A DNA stretch of 64,000 nucleotides from Deferribacter autotrophicus (GTDB taxonomy: Bacteria; Chrysiogenota; Deferribacteres; Deferribacterales; Deferribacteraceae): positions 62,001 to 126,000 of the forward strand of contig NZ_VFJB01000009.1 of assembly GCF_008362905.1 (NCBI RefSeq). The letters are read 5' to 3'. A program made the position numbers and the translations under genes. Under the pieces are notes generated by a model. That model did not search any database and had not been told where the DNA came from. It worked only from the letters and a program-made list of their open reading frames with translations. Shown piece by piece: positions 26,842 to 35,596 of this stretch; positions within the stretch are counted from its first letter, which is position 1; each line of letters begins with the position of its first letter.

Positions 26842-27124
26842 AATAGCAGTCCTCCTGTATTTAATAGCTTAGCTACCTTAGAATTGTATACAATATACAT
26901 ATTTTGTTAGCATATGCAAGAAAAATTTTTATCTTTTGACAAATAGTTGCATAACTTCACAAAAGTTTTCAAACGGAATTTTATTTTAAATAACAATGGG
27001 TTAAATTAGGACCAATATTGTATTATTCAAATAATCAAATATTTTAAAATTTTTTTATTGAAGTTACGAACATATGATTATAATTTATTTCGTATTAAAA
27101 CTACTACAAGAGGGAGGATGTATT
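26842..27124. promoter_or_regulatory. Divergent promoter region of Mo-oxidoreductase operon 1 and the OYE gene
   Basis: A very AT-rich gap between divergent genes. It contains the palindromes TTGTATACAA (26884-26893) and GCATATGC (26910-26917), and GAACATATG near 27068-27076. AGGAGGACT on the minus strand serves the molybdoenzyme start; GAGGGAGG at about 27111-27118 serves the plus-strand gene. No clear -35/-10 pair could be assigned. Confidence 0.45.
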
Positions 27125-29026
27125 ATGATTTACAAAGAACCTGTTTCAATCAAAAACTTAAAATTCAAGAATAGATTTATCATGGCACCGATAAAAACCG
27201 GGTACGGCTCACCTAATGGTGATGTCAATGAAAGACATCTCACCTACTACGATAATGTATCAAAAAGTGGCGTAGCAATGATTATTTTAGAACCTGTGTC
27301 CGTATCCCAAAGTGGCAAAGAACACCCAAAGCAGATTACCATACATCTTGAGAATAGCGTAGAAAATTTAAAAAAGATTGTGAATTTACTACATAAAAAC
27401 GATTGTCTTGCTTGCATCAATTTAAACCATGCAGGCCGGGCTGCCAATCCCAAGGCAACAGGAATGCCCCCAAAGGCACCATCATCCATAACCTGCCCAT
27501 CCACAGGACAGACCCCAGAAGAACTTACCAAAGATGAAATTGAAGCAATTTTACACGATTATGAAGTAGCTGTAAAAAGAGCCGTCGAAGCTGGATTTGA
27601 TGCCATTGAAATACAGTGTGGACACGGATACCTGGTGCATCAGTTTTTATCAGAGCGATTAAACAAAAGAAATGACGAATATGGTAAAGATAAAACTCTC
27701 TTTTTAAGAAAAGTTTTAGAAATCGCTGCAAATAATGCACCTAACACCGTGAAATTTATAAGAATCTCCGCAAATGAATTCGTAGAAGAAGGTATTACAC
27801 CTGAAAAAAATAAAATAATTTTAGACCTTGCTAAAGAATATGGCTTTGACGCTATCCATTGCGGCCTTGGAAATGCTTGTGATACTTCACCATGGTATTA
27901 TAGCCACATGGCACTACCTGAAAATATGCAAATTGAAGCATTCAAAGCAATAAAAAATATGACAGACCTGCCTATAATTGCTGCAGGTAGAATGGCTGAT
28001 TTGGAGAAAATCAAGCTTTTCGAACGTGAAAATATTGCAGATTTTATTGCATTTGGAAGACCTCTTATTGCTGATCATAATTTGGTTAATAAAATATTAG
28101 AAGATAAAACCGATGATATTGTTTATTGCGGCTATTGTTTGCAAGGATGTTTATATAATGTAAGAAATGGTAAGGGACTTGGCTGTATTGTAAATCCAGA
28201 AATTGATAAAAAACCTGTCACAAAAACAGACAATCCTAAAAAAGTTGCCGTTATAGGTGGTGGTCCTGCCGGTATGAGTGCAGCAATTACACTTTCAAAA
28301 ATGGGACATAAACCAACTTTATTTGAAAAAAACAATGAGCTTGGTGGGCAATTCAGATTAGCTCCCCTTGCTCCTCACAAAGAAACAATGACAAGACCAT
28401 TGGAAGGGTTAATTAATGAAACTATAAAACATGTAAAAGATATTAAATTGAATTATGCTTTTACTGAAAATGACATAGACGGTTTTGATTATTATATTGT
28501 AGCCACAGGCTCAAGACAAAACATCCCTGAAATTGAAAATTTAGACGCTCAATATTGGATAACAAGCCTAGAGTTTTTTGAAAACTCAAAACCGGTTAAA
28601 GGTAAAAGAGTCCTAATAATCGGTGCTGGAATGGTGGGGATGGAAGCTGCAGAGGTATTGGTGGAAAAAGGGTATGATGTGGTAATTACAAAAAGAACAG
28701 ACACCATTGCCAATGATATGGAGCCTATAACCAAAAACCTTATGTTAAAGCGTCTCCAAAATAAACCAAATATCAAGATTATGCCTAATACTAAGGTCTT
28801 AAAGTTTGAAAAAAATGGTGTAGTTTATGAACACGAAGGTAAAAAGGGGAAATGGGAGCCTTTCGACACTGTAATTGTGGCCTCAGGAATGTTGCCAAAC
28901 CACGAATTGCATACATTACTTGTGAAAAAACGCAAAAATGTTTTAGTTGTCGGAGATGCAAACTGTCCAGAAGATATTTTCGCAGCCACTCAACAAGGAT
29001 ACAAAGCAGCAATCTCAATCGAATAA
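27125..29026 (+). CDS. NADH:flavin oxidoreductase of the Old Yellow Enzyme / 2,4-dienoyl-CoA reductase type
   Basis: 633 residues from the ATG at 27125, which has GGAGG 7-8 nt upstream; a start 51 nt earlier lacks this. The FMN TIM barrel (about 1-340) includes NLNHAGRAANP and DAIEIQCGHGYLVHQFLSER. The [4Fe-4S] motif CGYCLQGC has its fourth Cys in GLGCIVNPE. Two Rossmann motifs follow: VAVIGGGPAGMSAA (FAD) and VLIIGAGMVGMEAAEVL (NAD(P)H). The layout equals FadH/trimethylamine dehydrogenase-type enzymes that reduce activated double bonds. The substrate is unknown. It is transcribed divergently from the molybdoenzyme operon, and a MITE starts 4 nt after its stop. Confidence 0.88.
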   Translation: MIYKEPVSIKNLKFKNRFIMAPIKTGYGSPNGDVNERHLTYYDNVSKSGVAMIILEPVSVSQSGKEHPKQITIHLENSVENLKKIVNLLHKNDCLACINLNHAGRAANPKATGMPPKAPSSITCPSTGQTPEELTKDEIEAILHDYEVAVKRAVEAGFDAIEIQCGHGYLVHQFLSERLNKRNDEYGKDKTLFLRKVLEIAANNAPNTVKFIRISANEFVEEGITPEKNKIILDLAKEYGFDAIHCGLGNACDTSPWYYSHMALPENMQIEAFKAIKNMTDLPIIAAGRMADLEKIKLFERENIADFIAFGRPLIADHNLVNKILEDKTDDIVYCGYCLQGCLYNVRNGKGLGCIVNPEIDKKPVTKTDNPKKVAVIGGGPAGMSAAITLSKMGHKPTLFEKNNELGGQFRLAPLAPHKETMTRPLEGLINETIKHVKDIKLNYAFTENDIDGFDYYIVATGSRQNIPEIENLDAQYWITSLEFFENSKPVKGKRVLIIGAGMVGMEAAEVLVEKGYDVVITKRTDTIANDMEPITKNLMLKRLQNKPNIKIMPNTKVLKFEKNGVVYEHEGKKGKWEPFDTVIVASGMLPNHELHTLLVKKRKNVLVVGDANCPEDIFAATQQGYKAAISIE

Positions 29027-29141
29027 TAAACTGGAGTCACCCCATTTTTTGGAAAACTTTGTTTTAATGAGTTTGCGGGAAAACATTTTTCGTAGTTTTC
29101 ATTTACGAAAATTAAATTTATAAAAATAATACTTTCTATTT

Positions 29142-29275
29142 TTATCCTATTTTCGGGGGGTTTTAAAGGGGGGTTACCCCCTAAATTAGTTTTCTGAAAA
29201 GAAAACTAATTTCCTAAAACATTTATTTACGGTCTTATCCTATTTTCGGGGGGTTTTAAAGGGGGGTTACCCCCT
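29142..29275. repeat. Two 41-nt direct repeats inside the larger MITE
   Basis: Both copies run from TTATCCTATTTTC through a six-G tract, TTTTAAA, a second six-G tract and TTACCCCCT; they start at 29142 and 29235, 93 bp apart. Identity is complete over the 41 nt as read. A palindrome of the TTAGTT family sits between them. Confidence 0.8.
29183..29212. repeat. TTAGTT-type palindrome, copy 4
   Basis: A perfect 12-bp stem, AAATTAGTTTTC / GAAAACTAATTT, with loop TGAAAA, inside the larger MITE. The outer half equals the fliE-flgC copies and the inner pairs differ. Confidence 0.8.
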
Positions 29276-29455
29276 TTATGTTCTGTTATGGATGGCGGTT
29301 TTAGAGGGACAACCTCGGAAAAAAACAGGATGTTTTTTGAGAATGAGCAAGAAAATAGCAGACACATTTTCTCTCAATAAAACATATATTTCGTTTTAAT
29401 ATCAATTAATTACAAGTTTGAAAACTTAAAAAATGGGGTGACCCCAGAATAATAA

Positions 29456-29480
29456 AAAGAGGGGGTGTCCCCCTCATTTC
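29456..29480 (-). terminator. Rho-independent terminator after the small cytochrome gene
   Basis: Minus strand reads GAGGGGG-aca-CCCCCTC-TTTTT just downstream of the stop codon at 29481. It directly abuts the right target duplication of the MITE. Confidence 0.88.
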
Positions 29481-29831
29481 TTATTTTACGAAATACTCTG
29501 TAGTTTCGCAACTCTCAGGCTGATTAGAATCATATGCATGATTTACCACAAACATTTCGATCTTTTTCCAATCAATATCCTTTAACTTGCCAAAATCTAT
29601 ACCCTTATGTACATCCATCAAATATTTTCTATTATTGGCAAAAACATTTTTCCATTGTTCTTGAGTCTTTGAATTTGGAGCCAACTTAGGAAAATCGACT
29701 TTTTTACCATCATGACACGCAAGTCTACAATACTTTTTCCAAATGTTTCTTCCTGCATCTGGTGATTTCCCAGCATAAATTGTCATAGAAGCAAAAAAAC
29801 TAACTAAAACAAAAATAAGAACTTTTTTCAT
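29481..29831 (-). CDS. Small exported cytochrome c-like protein with CX3CH motif
   Basis: 116 residues with a signal peptide (about 1-20, ending YAGKS). The only haem-binding candidate is CRLACH (C-x3-C-H), one residue longer than the canonical CXXCH. The surroundings are class I cytochrome-like: DAGRNIWKKYC before, and a distal KYLMDVHKGIDFG in which Met or His could be the sixth ligand. It is the last gene of the second molybdoenzyme operon or its 3' neighbour, 16 nt after the WtpA-like gene. Haem attachment is inferred, not certain. Confidence 0.65.
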   Translation of the reverse strand: MKKVLIFVLVSFFASMTIYAGKSPDAGRNIWKKYCRLACHDGKKVDFPKLAPNSKTQEQWKNVFANNRKYLMDVHKGIDFGKLKDIDWKKIEMFVVNHAYDSNQPESCETTEYFVK

Positions 29832-29847
29832 GACATCCTCCCACTTT

Positions 29848-30792
29848 TTAAAACTTTACACAATATTTAACAACAGATTTCAGCTCTTTATCCAGATGGT
29901 CAATATTCCCTGTCACTTCTGGCTCGCACAAAACAAAGAAACCATGCTTTTCAAGAATAGAAGCCACATCATTTGAAAGTAAGTATTTCACAAACTTTAC
30001 AGCCAAATCCCTTTTTTGAGTTGTTTGTGGAATTGTTACACTGTAAAAGATACATGTTGCAGGAATTTCTTTTAGCCCAAGCCCATACTTATGATCTTTT
30101 ATTTTTACTTTCTTGTAAAATTCACCATATCTGGAAGAAAATAGATTAATTTCTTTTGGAAGCTTTAAATAATTGAAGTTATATTCTTTTGCGTAAGTCT
30201 TATATGAAATAATATAATCTACTTTCTTACTTAATAAATCTTTTACTATATCTAGATCACTTTTTCTTTCAAAAATAGCCTTCTGTACCGCATCTTCAGC
30301 AAAATTATCTTTTTTATAAAATAGTTCGGCAAGTTTTAAAACCATTAAACTTCTATAACCGCAAGGTTCATCCGTCGCTGCAGAAAGTCCAAACTTTACA
30401 TCCGGTTTCATGATAATCTCATACCAATTATTTGCATTTATTTTATTAGCATACTTACTATCAGCTCTATAACCTACAACCATCTCGTTTTTAGCAAATT
30501 TTATATTCCAATCGGCAAATCCTTTTTCCACAAGTACATTATCAATAACTGAATAATCAGCACTTACAATCACATCAATTATCTTGCCATAATCATGGAT
30601 GAGTTTTGCTGCCTTACCACTACAATTGCTTTCATACTTAATTTTTATCTTATGCTTATCATAAAAATCTTTAGCTATTACCGAAAAGCTTTTTTCAAGG
30701 CTTTTCGGTATCAATACCTTTAAATATTCTTGAGCATATGCTGATATCGAAATTGCCAACAATAATCCCAAGACTACAAATAGTTTTTTCAT
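29848..30792 (-). CDS. Tungstate/molybdate-binding periplasmic protein (WtpA/ModA-like)
   Basis: A 314-residue binding protein with a signal peptide (1-20). LKVLIPKSLEKSFSVIAKDF is the ModA-type opening, and ATDEPCGYRSLMVLKLAELF contains the (D/N)PCGYR motif of the WtpA/TupA-like branch. It binds the oxyanion in the periplasm. No partner permease or ATPase genes are in the window. It lies 57 nt downstream of the NrfD gene of the second molybdoenzyme operon, so supply of molybdate or tungstate for that enzyme is the likely role; sensing is an alternative. Confidence 0.8.
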   Translation of the reverse strand: MKKLFVVLGLLLAISISAYAQEYLKVLIPKSLEKSFSVIAKDFYDKHKIKIKYESNCSGKAAKLIHDYGKIIDVIVSADYSVIDNVLVEKGFADWNIKFAKNEMVVGYRADSKYANKINANNWYEIIMKPDVKFGLSAATDEPCGYRSLMVLKLAELFYKKDNFAEDAVQKAIFERKSDLDIVKDLLSKKVDYIISYKTYAKEYNFNYLKLPKEINLFSSRYGEFYKKVKIKDHKYGLGLKEIPATCIFYSVTIPQTTQKRDLAVKFVKYLLSNDVASILEKHGFFVLCEPEVTGNIDHLDKELKSVVKYCVKF

Positions 30793-30812
30793 AACTCACC
30801 CCACAATTTTTT

Positions 30813-30842
30813 TTATTCGGGAGGTGGCCTTAACCACCTCCC
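30813..30842. repeat. Inverted repeat between NrfD-2 and the WtpA-like gene
   Basis: GGGAGGTGG and CCACCTCCC arms with a short CCTTAA centre. On the minus strand it is followed by A-rich, not T-rich, sequence. It is therefore more likely an mRNA processing or stabilising hairpin than a terminator for the minus-strand operon. Confidence 0.6.
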
Positions 30843-30849
30843 TATGATT

Positions 30850-32037
30850 TTACTCTTCGCTTAAATTAAGAACTTTTTCTGCTAGAAGATAAAGGAAGAT
30901 ACAAAAAGATATTGCTCCAACTACAATGGAAATTTCCGCAAAAGATGGAGTATAATGTACAAGACCATCTAAGCCTGCACCCTGAACTCTCGCACCAGGA
31001 ACTGGCTCTCTCATTGGTACCATTTGACCTGCAATTACAAGATCATAACGCATGAAGAAAATACCGATAACAGCTGAAATTGCTGCTACCAATGATGCCT
31101 TTAAGTTATTCCCTTTTGTAGTAATAATTATTAAGAAAGGTATAACCATTCCAAGCAACACTTCAAAGAACCAGAAATTGATTGACAAGTCTCCAGTTAA
31201 AAGCACTTTCACAGTTTCATATTTTTCAGGTGGTGCACCATATACGGAAGTTAAAACTTTCCAGATATCAAAGAATATGATTATTCCGAGTAATAAACCA
31301 AAAATTTTAGAAAGCCCTTTAAGCGCTTCATGAGCCTTTTCTGGTAATCTGCTAGGACCACCATAAGCAACATTCATAATGATGAGAATTAATGCAGTTC
31401 CAGAAATAAGAGCAGAAAGAATGAAGTAAATAGGAAGATATGGCCCATGCCAGAAAGGTCTTGCTTCAAGAAACCCGAAAATAGCACCAAGGTTTGAGTG
31501 AGCAGAGATACCAGCAATAAAACCGGCAAGACCAGCAATCTGAGCACCAGTATGATTATGAGTCATGAGAAAATAAAATTCAATAGCAATGCAAATGAGA
31601 TACAAACCGTATAGTGTACCCATCCACCAGATAGCAGAATGAAAATTTGGTGAAATAATATTGTAAATCATCATTCTAAATGGATGACCGAGCTCAAGAC
31701 CGATAACACCAAAACCACATAAAAGAGTAAAAATAGCTAAGACAATCGCTCTTTTACCAATAACTTCATACTTTTCAATTCCAAAAACGTGCCCCATTGA
31801 AGATATCAAACATAATCCAGTACTTGAAACAACAAAGAATACATATGTGGAGATCAAAATTCCCCAAGGTACTGTTTTGGTAACACCGTAAGCAGCATCA
31901 CCTAAAGTAAGCTTTTTAAATACACCATACAAACCGATTAATGCTATGAGCAAAAACAAACCCAACCATACATTAGAAATCCTTTTGTTACCATTAAAGA
32001 TATCACTTTTATTTATTGTAGTTGCATGAGCACTCAT
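30850..32037 (-). CDS. NrfD/PsrC-family quinol-interacting membrane subunit (operon 2)
   Basis: A 395-residue polytopic protein. GDAAYGVTKTVPWGILISTY contains the PWG motif, and later segments include LELGHPFRMMIYN and FLEARPFWHGPYLPIYFILS. It aligns end to end with the operon 1 subunit at 22739-23929 and should have the same quinone-linked membrane role. It lies 9 nt after the 4Fe-4S subunit gene. Confidence 0.9.
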   Translation of the reverse strand: MSAHATTINKSDIFNGNKRISNVWLGLFLLIALIGLYGVFKKLTLGDAAYGVTKTVPWGILISTYVFFVVSSTGLCLISSMGHVFGIEKYEVIGKRAIVLAIFTLLCGFGVIGLELGHPFRMMIYNIISPNFHSAIWWMGTLYGLYLICIAIEFYFLMTHNHTGAQIAGLAGFIAGISAHSNLGAIFGFLEARPFWHGPYLPIYFILSALISGTALILIIMNVAYGGPSRLPEKAHEALKGLSKIFGLLLGIIIFFDIWKVLTSVYGAPPEKYETVKVLLTGDLSINFWFFEVLLGMVIPFLIIITTKGNNLKASLVAAISAVIGIFFMRYDLVIAGQMVPMREPVPGARVQGAGLDGLVHYTPSFAEISIVVGAISFCIFLYLLAEKVLNLSEE

Positions 32038-32046
32038 GATAACCCC

Positions 32047-32604
32047 CTATCTTTTAATATAAATAAGCTTAGGTTTTGTACCTTTTTCAGGCTTTAAAAC
32101 CTCAGTATCATGCATCTTCACAAGCTTGGAAACTTCACTATCAGGATCATTCAAATCACCAAATACTCTAACTTTTGGAGGACATGTTTCCACACAAGCT
32201 GGAATTCTACCTTCAGCTAATCTGTGATAACAGAATGTACATTTATCAATAGCCTCAATCTCTTCATTTACATATCTGGCATCATAAGGACATGCTGTCA
32301 TACAATATTTGCAAAGGATACATTTTTCGTGATCCACAAGCACCACACCATCTTCTGTCTGATATGAAGCCCTGGTTGGACACACATGAACACAAGGGGG
32401 GTTTTCACACTGTTGACATTGAGATGGTCTGAACATTCTTTTTATCATAGGAAACTCTGATTCTTTTGTCCTTTCAGCAACCCAGTTTCTATAAAAATAC
32501 ATCCCCAAAGGAACATGGTTCTCCATTTTACATGCAACAGTGCAAGCCTTACAATCAATACATTTGCTATCGTCTAAAACTATAGCCCATTTTTTCTTAC
32601 TCAT
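32047..32604 (-). CDS. 4Fe-4S electron-transfer subunit, PsrB/PhsB/NrfC type (operon 2)
   Basis: The 185 residues have four cluster motifs: CIDCKACTVACKMENH, CQQCENPPCVHVCPTRA, CILCKYCMTACPYDAR and CTFCYHRLAEGRIPACVETC. All sixteen Cys are present. It differs from the operon 1 paralogue mainly between the clusters. It forms the electron relay between the quinol-linked NrfD subunit and the molybdenum subunit. Confidence 0.93.
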   Translation of the reverse strand: MSKKKWAIVLDDSKCIDCKACTVACKMENHVPLGMYFYRNWVAERTKESEFPMIKRMFRPSQCQQCENPPCVHVCPTRASYQTEDGVVLVDHEKCILCKYCMTACPYDARYVNEEIEAIDKCTFCYHRLAEGRIPACVETCPPKVRVFGDLNDPDSEVSKLVKMHDTEVLKPEKGTKPKLIYIKR

Positions 32605-32618
32605 CTCACACCCCTAAA

Positions 32619-34946
32619 TTAAATTTTCTCTATAGTTACAAATGTTTCATGCATAGCTGCATTTCCTGAAATAGATTCCATATAATCTACAATAATCTCT
32701 GCATCAGAAGCACCTACACGATAAATATTTGACAATCCTTTTGAAAGTCTACCAAAACCGTGAACATAGAATACCACATCCGGTCTTATATACTCTGTAG
32801 GTAACGCTTTAACAATCTGCTCCCCTACAGGGCTTTTAACTTTTACTTTATCTCCAGCCTTAATACCCATTTTGGCAGCTACTTTTGCATTTATCCAAAC
32901 AGCATTCTCTTTATCTCCGTACGCTTCAAGTAACCATGGGTTATTCTGTGTTGAAGCATGGGTAAATTGACCATGTCTACCTACAACAAATCTAAATTGG
33001 CCAGGTTTTGGATCGGTATGTCTTGTGTAAACAGGTAATGGATGCAAACCTTTTTCTTCATATTTCACATTATAAAGTTCAATCTTACCTGTTCTGGTTT
33101 TAAATCTAAACCCATCTTTTAATGTTTTGCCATATTTTGGTTTGTCACTTAAATAAAATACACCCTCTTTTAACAACTGCTCAAAGGCACCTGGATATTT
33201 GGAAACCTGATATTTTGCAAAATCTTTTACAGGATTTTTAGTCAATCTTTTCAAACATGTTTCTTTAAACATCTCAAGATCTTCTTCAGAGGTATCTTCC
33301 CAGAAATCTTTTCTTTCCATAAATTTGTGAGCAAGATTACACATAATCTCAAACATAGACTTTGTATCAAATAGAGGTTCAATTACTGGTTGTCTCATTA
33401 CTGCAATAGGTACCACACCGTTTAATGAGTGAACTGGATCCCATCTTTCAAGATAAGTTGATTCAGGCAACACCACATCGGAATACCAGGCAGTATCACT
33501 CATTGCCACATCAATAGTACAGATAAATTCCATCTGCTCAAGCATCTGCAATGTTTTCTTTCTGTTTGGCACCGACTCAACAGGGTTTTGTTTGTATACA
33601 AACAACCCTTTCACAGGATAAGGTACACCTTTTAAAATAGCTTCTCTAAAAAGTATCCAGCTACCGTCTTTTTCAGATAGATATTGACATGAGTCTGTTG
33701 GAAGACCTGCATCTGTTTTATCTTCTTCTGGCAAAACATCACCAAGGAAAGGTACTTTACCAGCATCAATTCTATCTCTAGTCCAATCGAAAATTGGAAA
33801 TTCTATTTCATACTTTCTCAAAGGTATCTTTGATTTTGGAATCAAACCGCCAGGTCTATCCCATGCACCACATATTGCATTTAAGATTGCACAAGCCCTT
33901 CTATAATATACATCGTTAGCATAGAAAGAGCTCCTTCTTCCAGGATACCATATAGATCTTGGAGCATGTTTGGCAAACTCTCTTGCAAGCCAGTAAATTT
34001 CACTGGCAGGTATTTCTGTCTCTTTTTCTGCCCATTCTGGAGTATACTGTTTTACATGCTCAGCAAGCTTATCAAAACCGTAAGTATATTTTTCAACGAA
34101 TTCTTTATCGTAAAGATTTTCCTTAATAATCACATGGATCATTGCCAAAACCAAAGCCAAATCGGTACCAGGCTTAATTGGATACCACTTGTCAGCTAAA
34201 GCGGTTGTTTTAGTAGCTCTTGGATCTATATATATTAATGTCTGTTTCCTATGATTTTTAGCCATATCGATAGTGTCCGGAGTAACTATAGCTTCAGCTC
34301 TGTTTGAACCTGCAATTATTACAAACTCTGCATTAGCAATATCTGCATCTGGAAAGGTCCCGAAAACAGAAGAATAACCTTGAATATTAGATGCAAGACA
34401 AAGGGTGGGGTGTCTTACAGTATTTGTAGTACCTATAATATTTGCAAGATCAATAAAATATTCTTCTTGAAACCCCTCTGTTGATGCGAAAGCAATGGTT
34501 GATCTGTTTTTGTATTTTCTAACCAGCTTAACGACATTATCAACGATATAGTCGTAAGCCTCTTCCCAGCTAACCTCTTTCCATTTACCCTCGCCCCTCT
34601 TACCTACTCGAATAAGAGGCTTTTTTAGCCTGTCTGGATCATAAGGAACTTTAGCACCAGCATTACCCCTTGCACATATCATTGCACGTGACTTGAAAAA
34701 CTTTGGATTAGGGTTAATTTTTCTTATTACACCGTTATCAACTTCTGCAATAAAACCGCACTTGTTAACACAAATGGCACAAGTGGAAGGAACAAATTTT
34801 CTGCCATACTTCGAATTACCCTTTTCCTCTGACGCCCCAACCTTTTTCAAAACACCAAAATTTGACATTACTAAAGTTGAAGCCAATGCCCCGCTCGTGA
34901 GCCCAAGGAACTTTCTCCTTGAAACTTTCGTTTTCAATAAAGACAT
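32619..34946 (-). CDS. Molybdopterin oxidoreductase, polysulfide/thiosulfate reductase-like catalytic subunit (operon 2)
   Basis: A 775-residue Tat substrate (VSRRKFLGLTSG, about 8-19). The 4Fe-4S motif is CAICVNKCG, with the fourth Cys in AMICARGNAG. The likely Mo-ligand Cys is in RHPTLCLASNIQG, and the C-terminal domain contains RHGQFTHASTQNNPWL. Similarity to the operon 1 enzyme is high throughout, but the middle region and charged surface loops differ, so substrates may differ. Sequence does not show which sulfur or metalloid compound is used. It heads operon 2; a DUF134 regulator lies upstream on the same strand. Confidence 0.9.
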   Translation of the reverse strand: MSLLKTKVSRRKFLGLTSGALASTLVMSNFGVLKKVGASEEKGNSKYGRKFVPSTCAICVNKCGFIAEVDNGVIRKINPNPKFFKSRAMICARGNAGAKVPYDPDRLKKPLIRVGKRGEGKWKEVSWEEAYDYIVDNVVKLVRKYKNRSTIAFASTEGFQEEYFIDLANIIGTTNTVRHPTLCLASNIQGYSSVFGTFPDADIANAEFVIIAGSNRAEAIVTPDTIDMAKNHRKQTLIYIDPRATKTTALADKWYPIKPGTDLALVLAMIHVIIKENLYDKEFVEKYTYGFDKLAEHVKQYTPEWAEKETEIPASEIYWLAREFAKHAPRSIWYPGRRSSFYANDVYYRRACAILNAICGAWDRPGGLIPKSKIPLRKYEIEFPIFDWTRDRIDAGKVPFLGDVLPEEDKTDAGLPTDSCQYLSEKDGSWILFREAILKGVPYPVKGLFVYKQNPVESVPNRKKTLQMLEQMEFICTIDVAMSDTAWYSDVVLPESTYLERWDPVHSLNGVVPIAVMRQPVIEPLFDTKSMFEIMCNLAHKFMERKDFWEDTSEEDLEMFKETCLKRLTKNPVKDFAKYQVSKYPGAFEQLLKEGVFYLSDKPKYGKTLKDGFRFKTRTGKIELYNVKYEEKGLHPLPVYTRHTDPKPGQFRFVVGRHGQFTHASTQNNPWLLEAYGDKENAVWINAKVAAKMGIKAGDKVKVKSPVGEQIVKALPTEYIRPDVVFYVHGFGRLSKGLSNIYRVGASDAEIIVDYMESISGNAAMHETFVTIEKI

Positions 34947-35137
34947 GGTTATGACCTCCTTTATGGATTTTGATAAATCCGAATATAACTATATTATAAT
35001 AATGTCAATATTAAATTTACTTGTTTATCAATAGGTTATGAGATTATGCTAGGTAAATTAATAGGATATGCCAATAATATAGAACAGTATATTATTTTTG
35101 GCATTTGCTAAAATTAATAAGTTTTTTTGCTTAAAAG

Positions 35138-35596
35138 TTAGATTTTAGAATTCACTCTTAATGGACACTGACAATAAACGCCGCAACGCTGTCTTTTTAT
35201 TACTTCACTCTTACCACAACTTGGACAAACTATATCTTTATCTTCAATACCATCAGCTAAAACCCATTCATACCCACATTCAATACATTTTACTTCTCTA
35301 GGTATAAACTCGATGTAATCATCATAAGTTATTGTTATTCTTTTACCATTTACTAATGCATCTGTAACAATTTTACGAGCCTGTTCCACAATCCTACCAA
35401 AAGTCTGCCTGGATACATGCATCACTTCAGCGGCTTCTTCTTGTGAATACCCTTCAAGATCAGCCAATCGCATTGCCTCTAGCTGATCCACTGACAAATT
35501 TATTGAACGAATATGCTCGTAAAAATTACAATAAGGACCAAACTCAAAAAAACGCGGTCTATGTTTAACTTTTCTCTTCTTTGGTGGTCTAGCCAT
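35138..35596 (-). CDS. DUF134 (UPF0251) HTH regulator with C-terminal zinc ribbon, copy 2
   Basis: The 152 residues begin MARPPKKRKVKHRPRFFEFG. The HTH is EAMRLADLEGYSQEEAAEVM-HVSRQTFGRIVEQARK. A C-terminal zinc ribbon (CIECGYEW to CPSCGKSE) is followed by a further Cys cluster CGVYCQC. It is longer than copy 1 at 22131. It lies about 190 nt upstream of the second molybdoenzyme operon on the same strand. A palindrome AGCATATGCT stands upstream at 35669-35678. It may regulate the respiratory operon; this is inference. Confidence 0.87.
   Translation of the reverse strand: MARPPKKRKVKHRPRFFEFGPYCNFYEHIRSINLSVDQLEAMRLADLEGYSQEEAAEVMHVSRQTFGRIVEQARKIVTDALVNGKRITITYDDYIEFIPREVKCIECGYEWVLADGIEDKDIVCPSCGKSEVIKRQRCGVYCQCPLRVNSKI

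Larger units (their letters stand above)
29031..29447. mobile_element. MITE-like element (417 bp), larger relative
   Basis: The ends are CTGGAGTCACCCCATTTTTT (29031-29050) and AAAAAATGGGGTGACCCCAG (29428-29447), inverted repeats of each other. A 9-bp target duplication AATAATAAA flanks them (29022-29030 and 29448-29456). The first 60 bp closely match the inverted right arm of the MITE at 46376. Inside are two 41-nt direct repeats (29142-29182 and 29235-29275), each with a GGGGGG-ttac-CCCCC hairpin, and a 12-bp palindrome between them. There is no coding capacity. Confidence 0.85.

Noticed and set aside
24801-26872. Several ORFs opposite or within the first molybdoenzyme gene
   Set aside because: All are reflections of a long conserved coding sequence and lack start signals.
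29142-29275. CRISPR-like array from the 41-nt direct repeats
   Set aside because: Only two repeats, no cas genes in the window, and the repeats lie inside a MITE.
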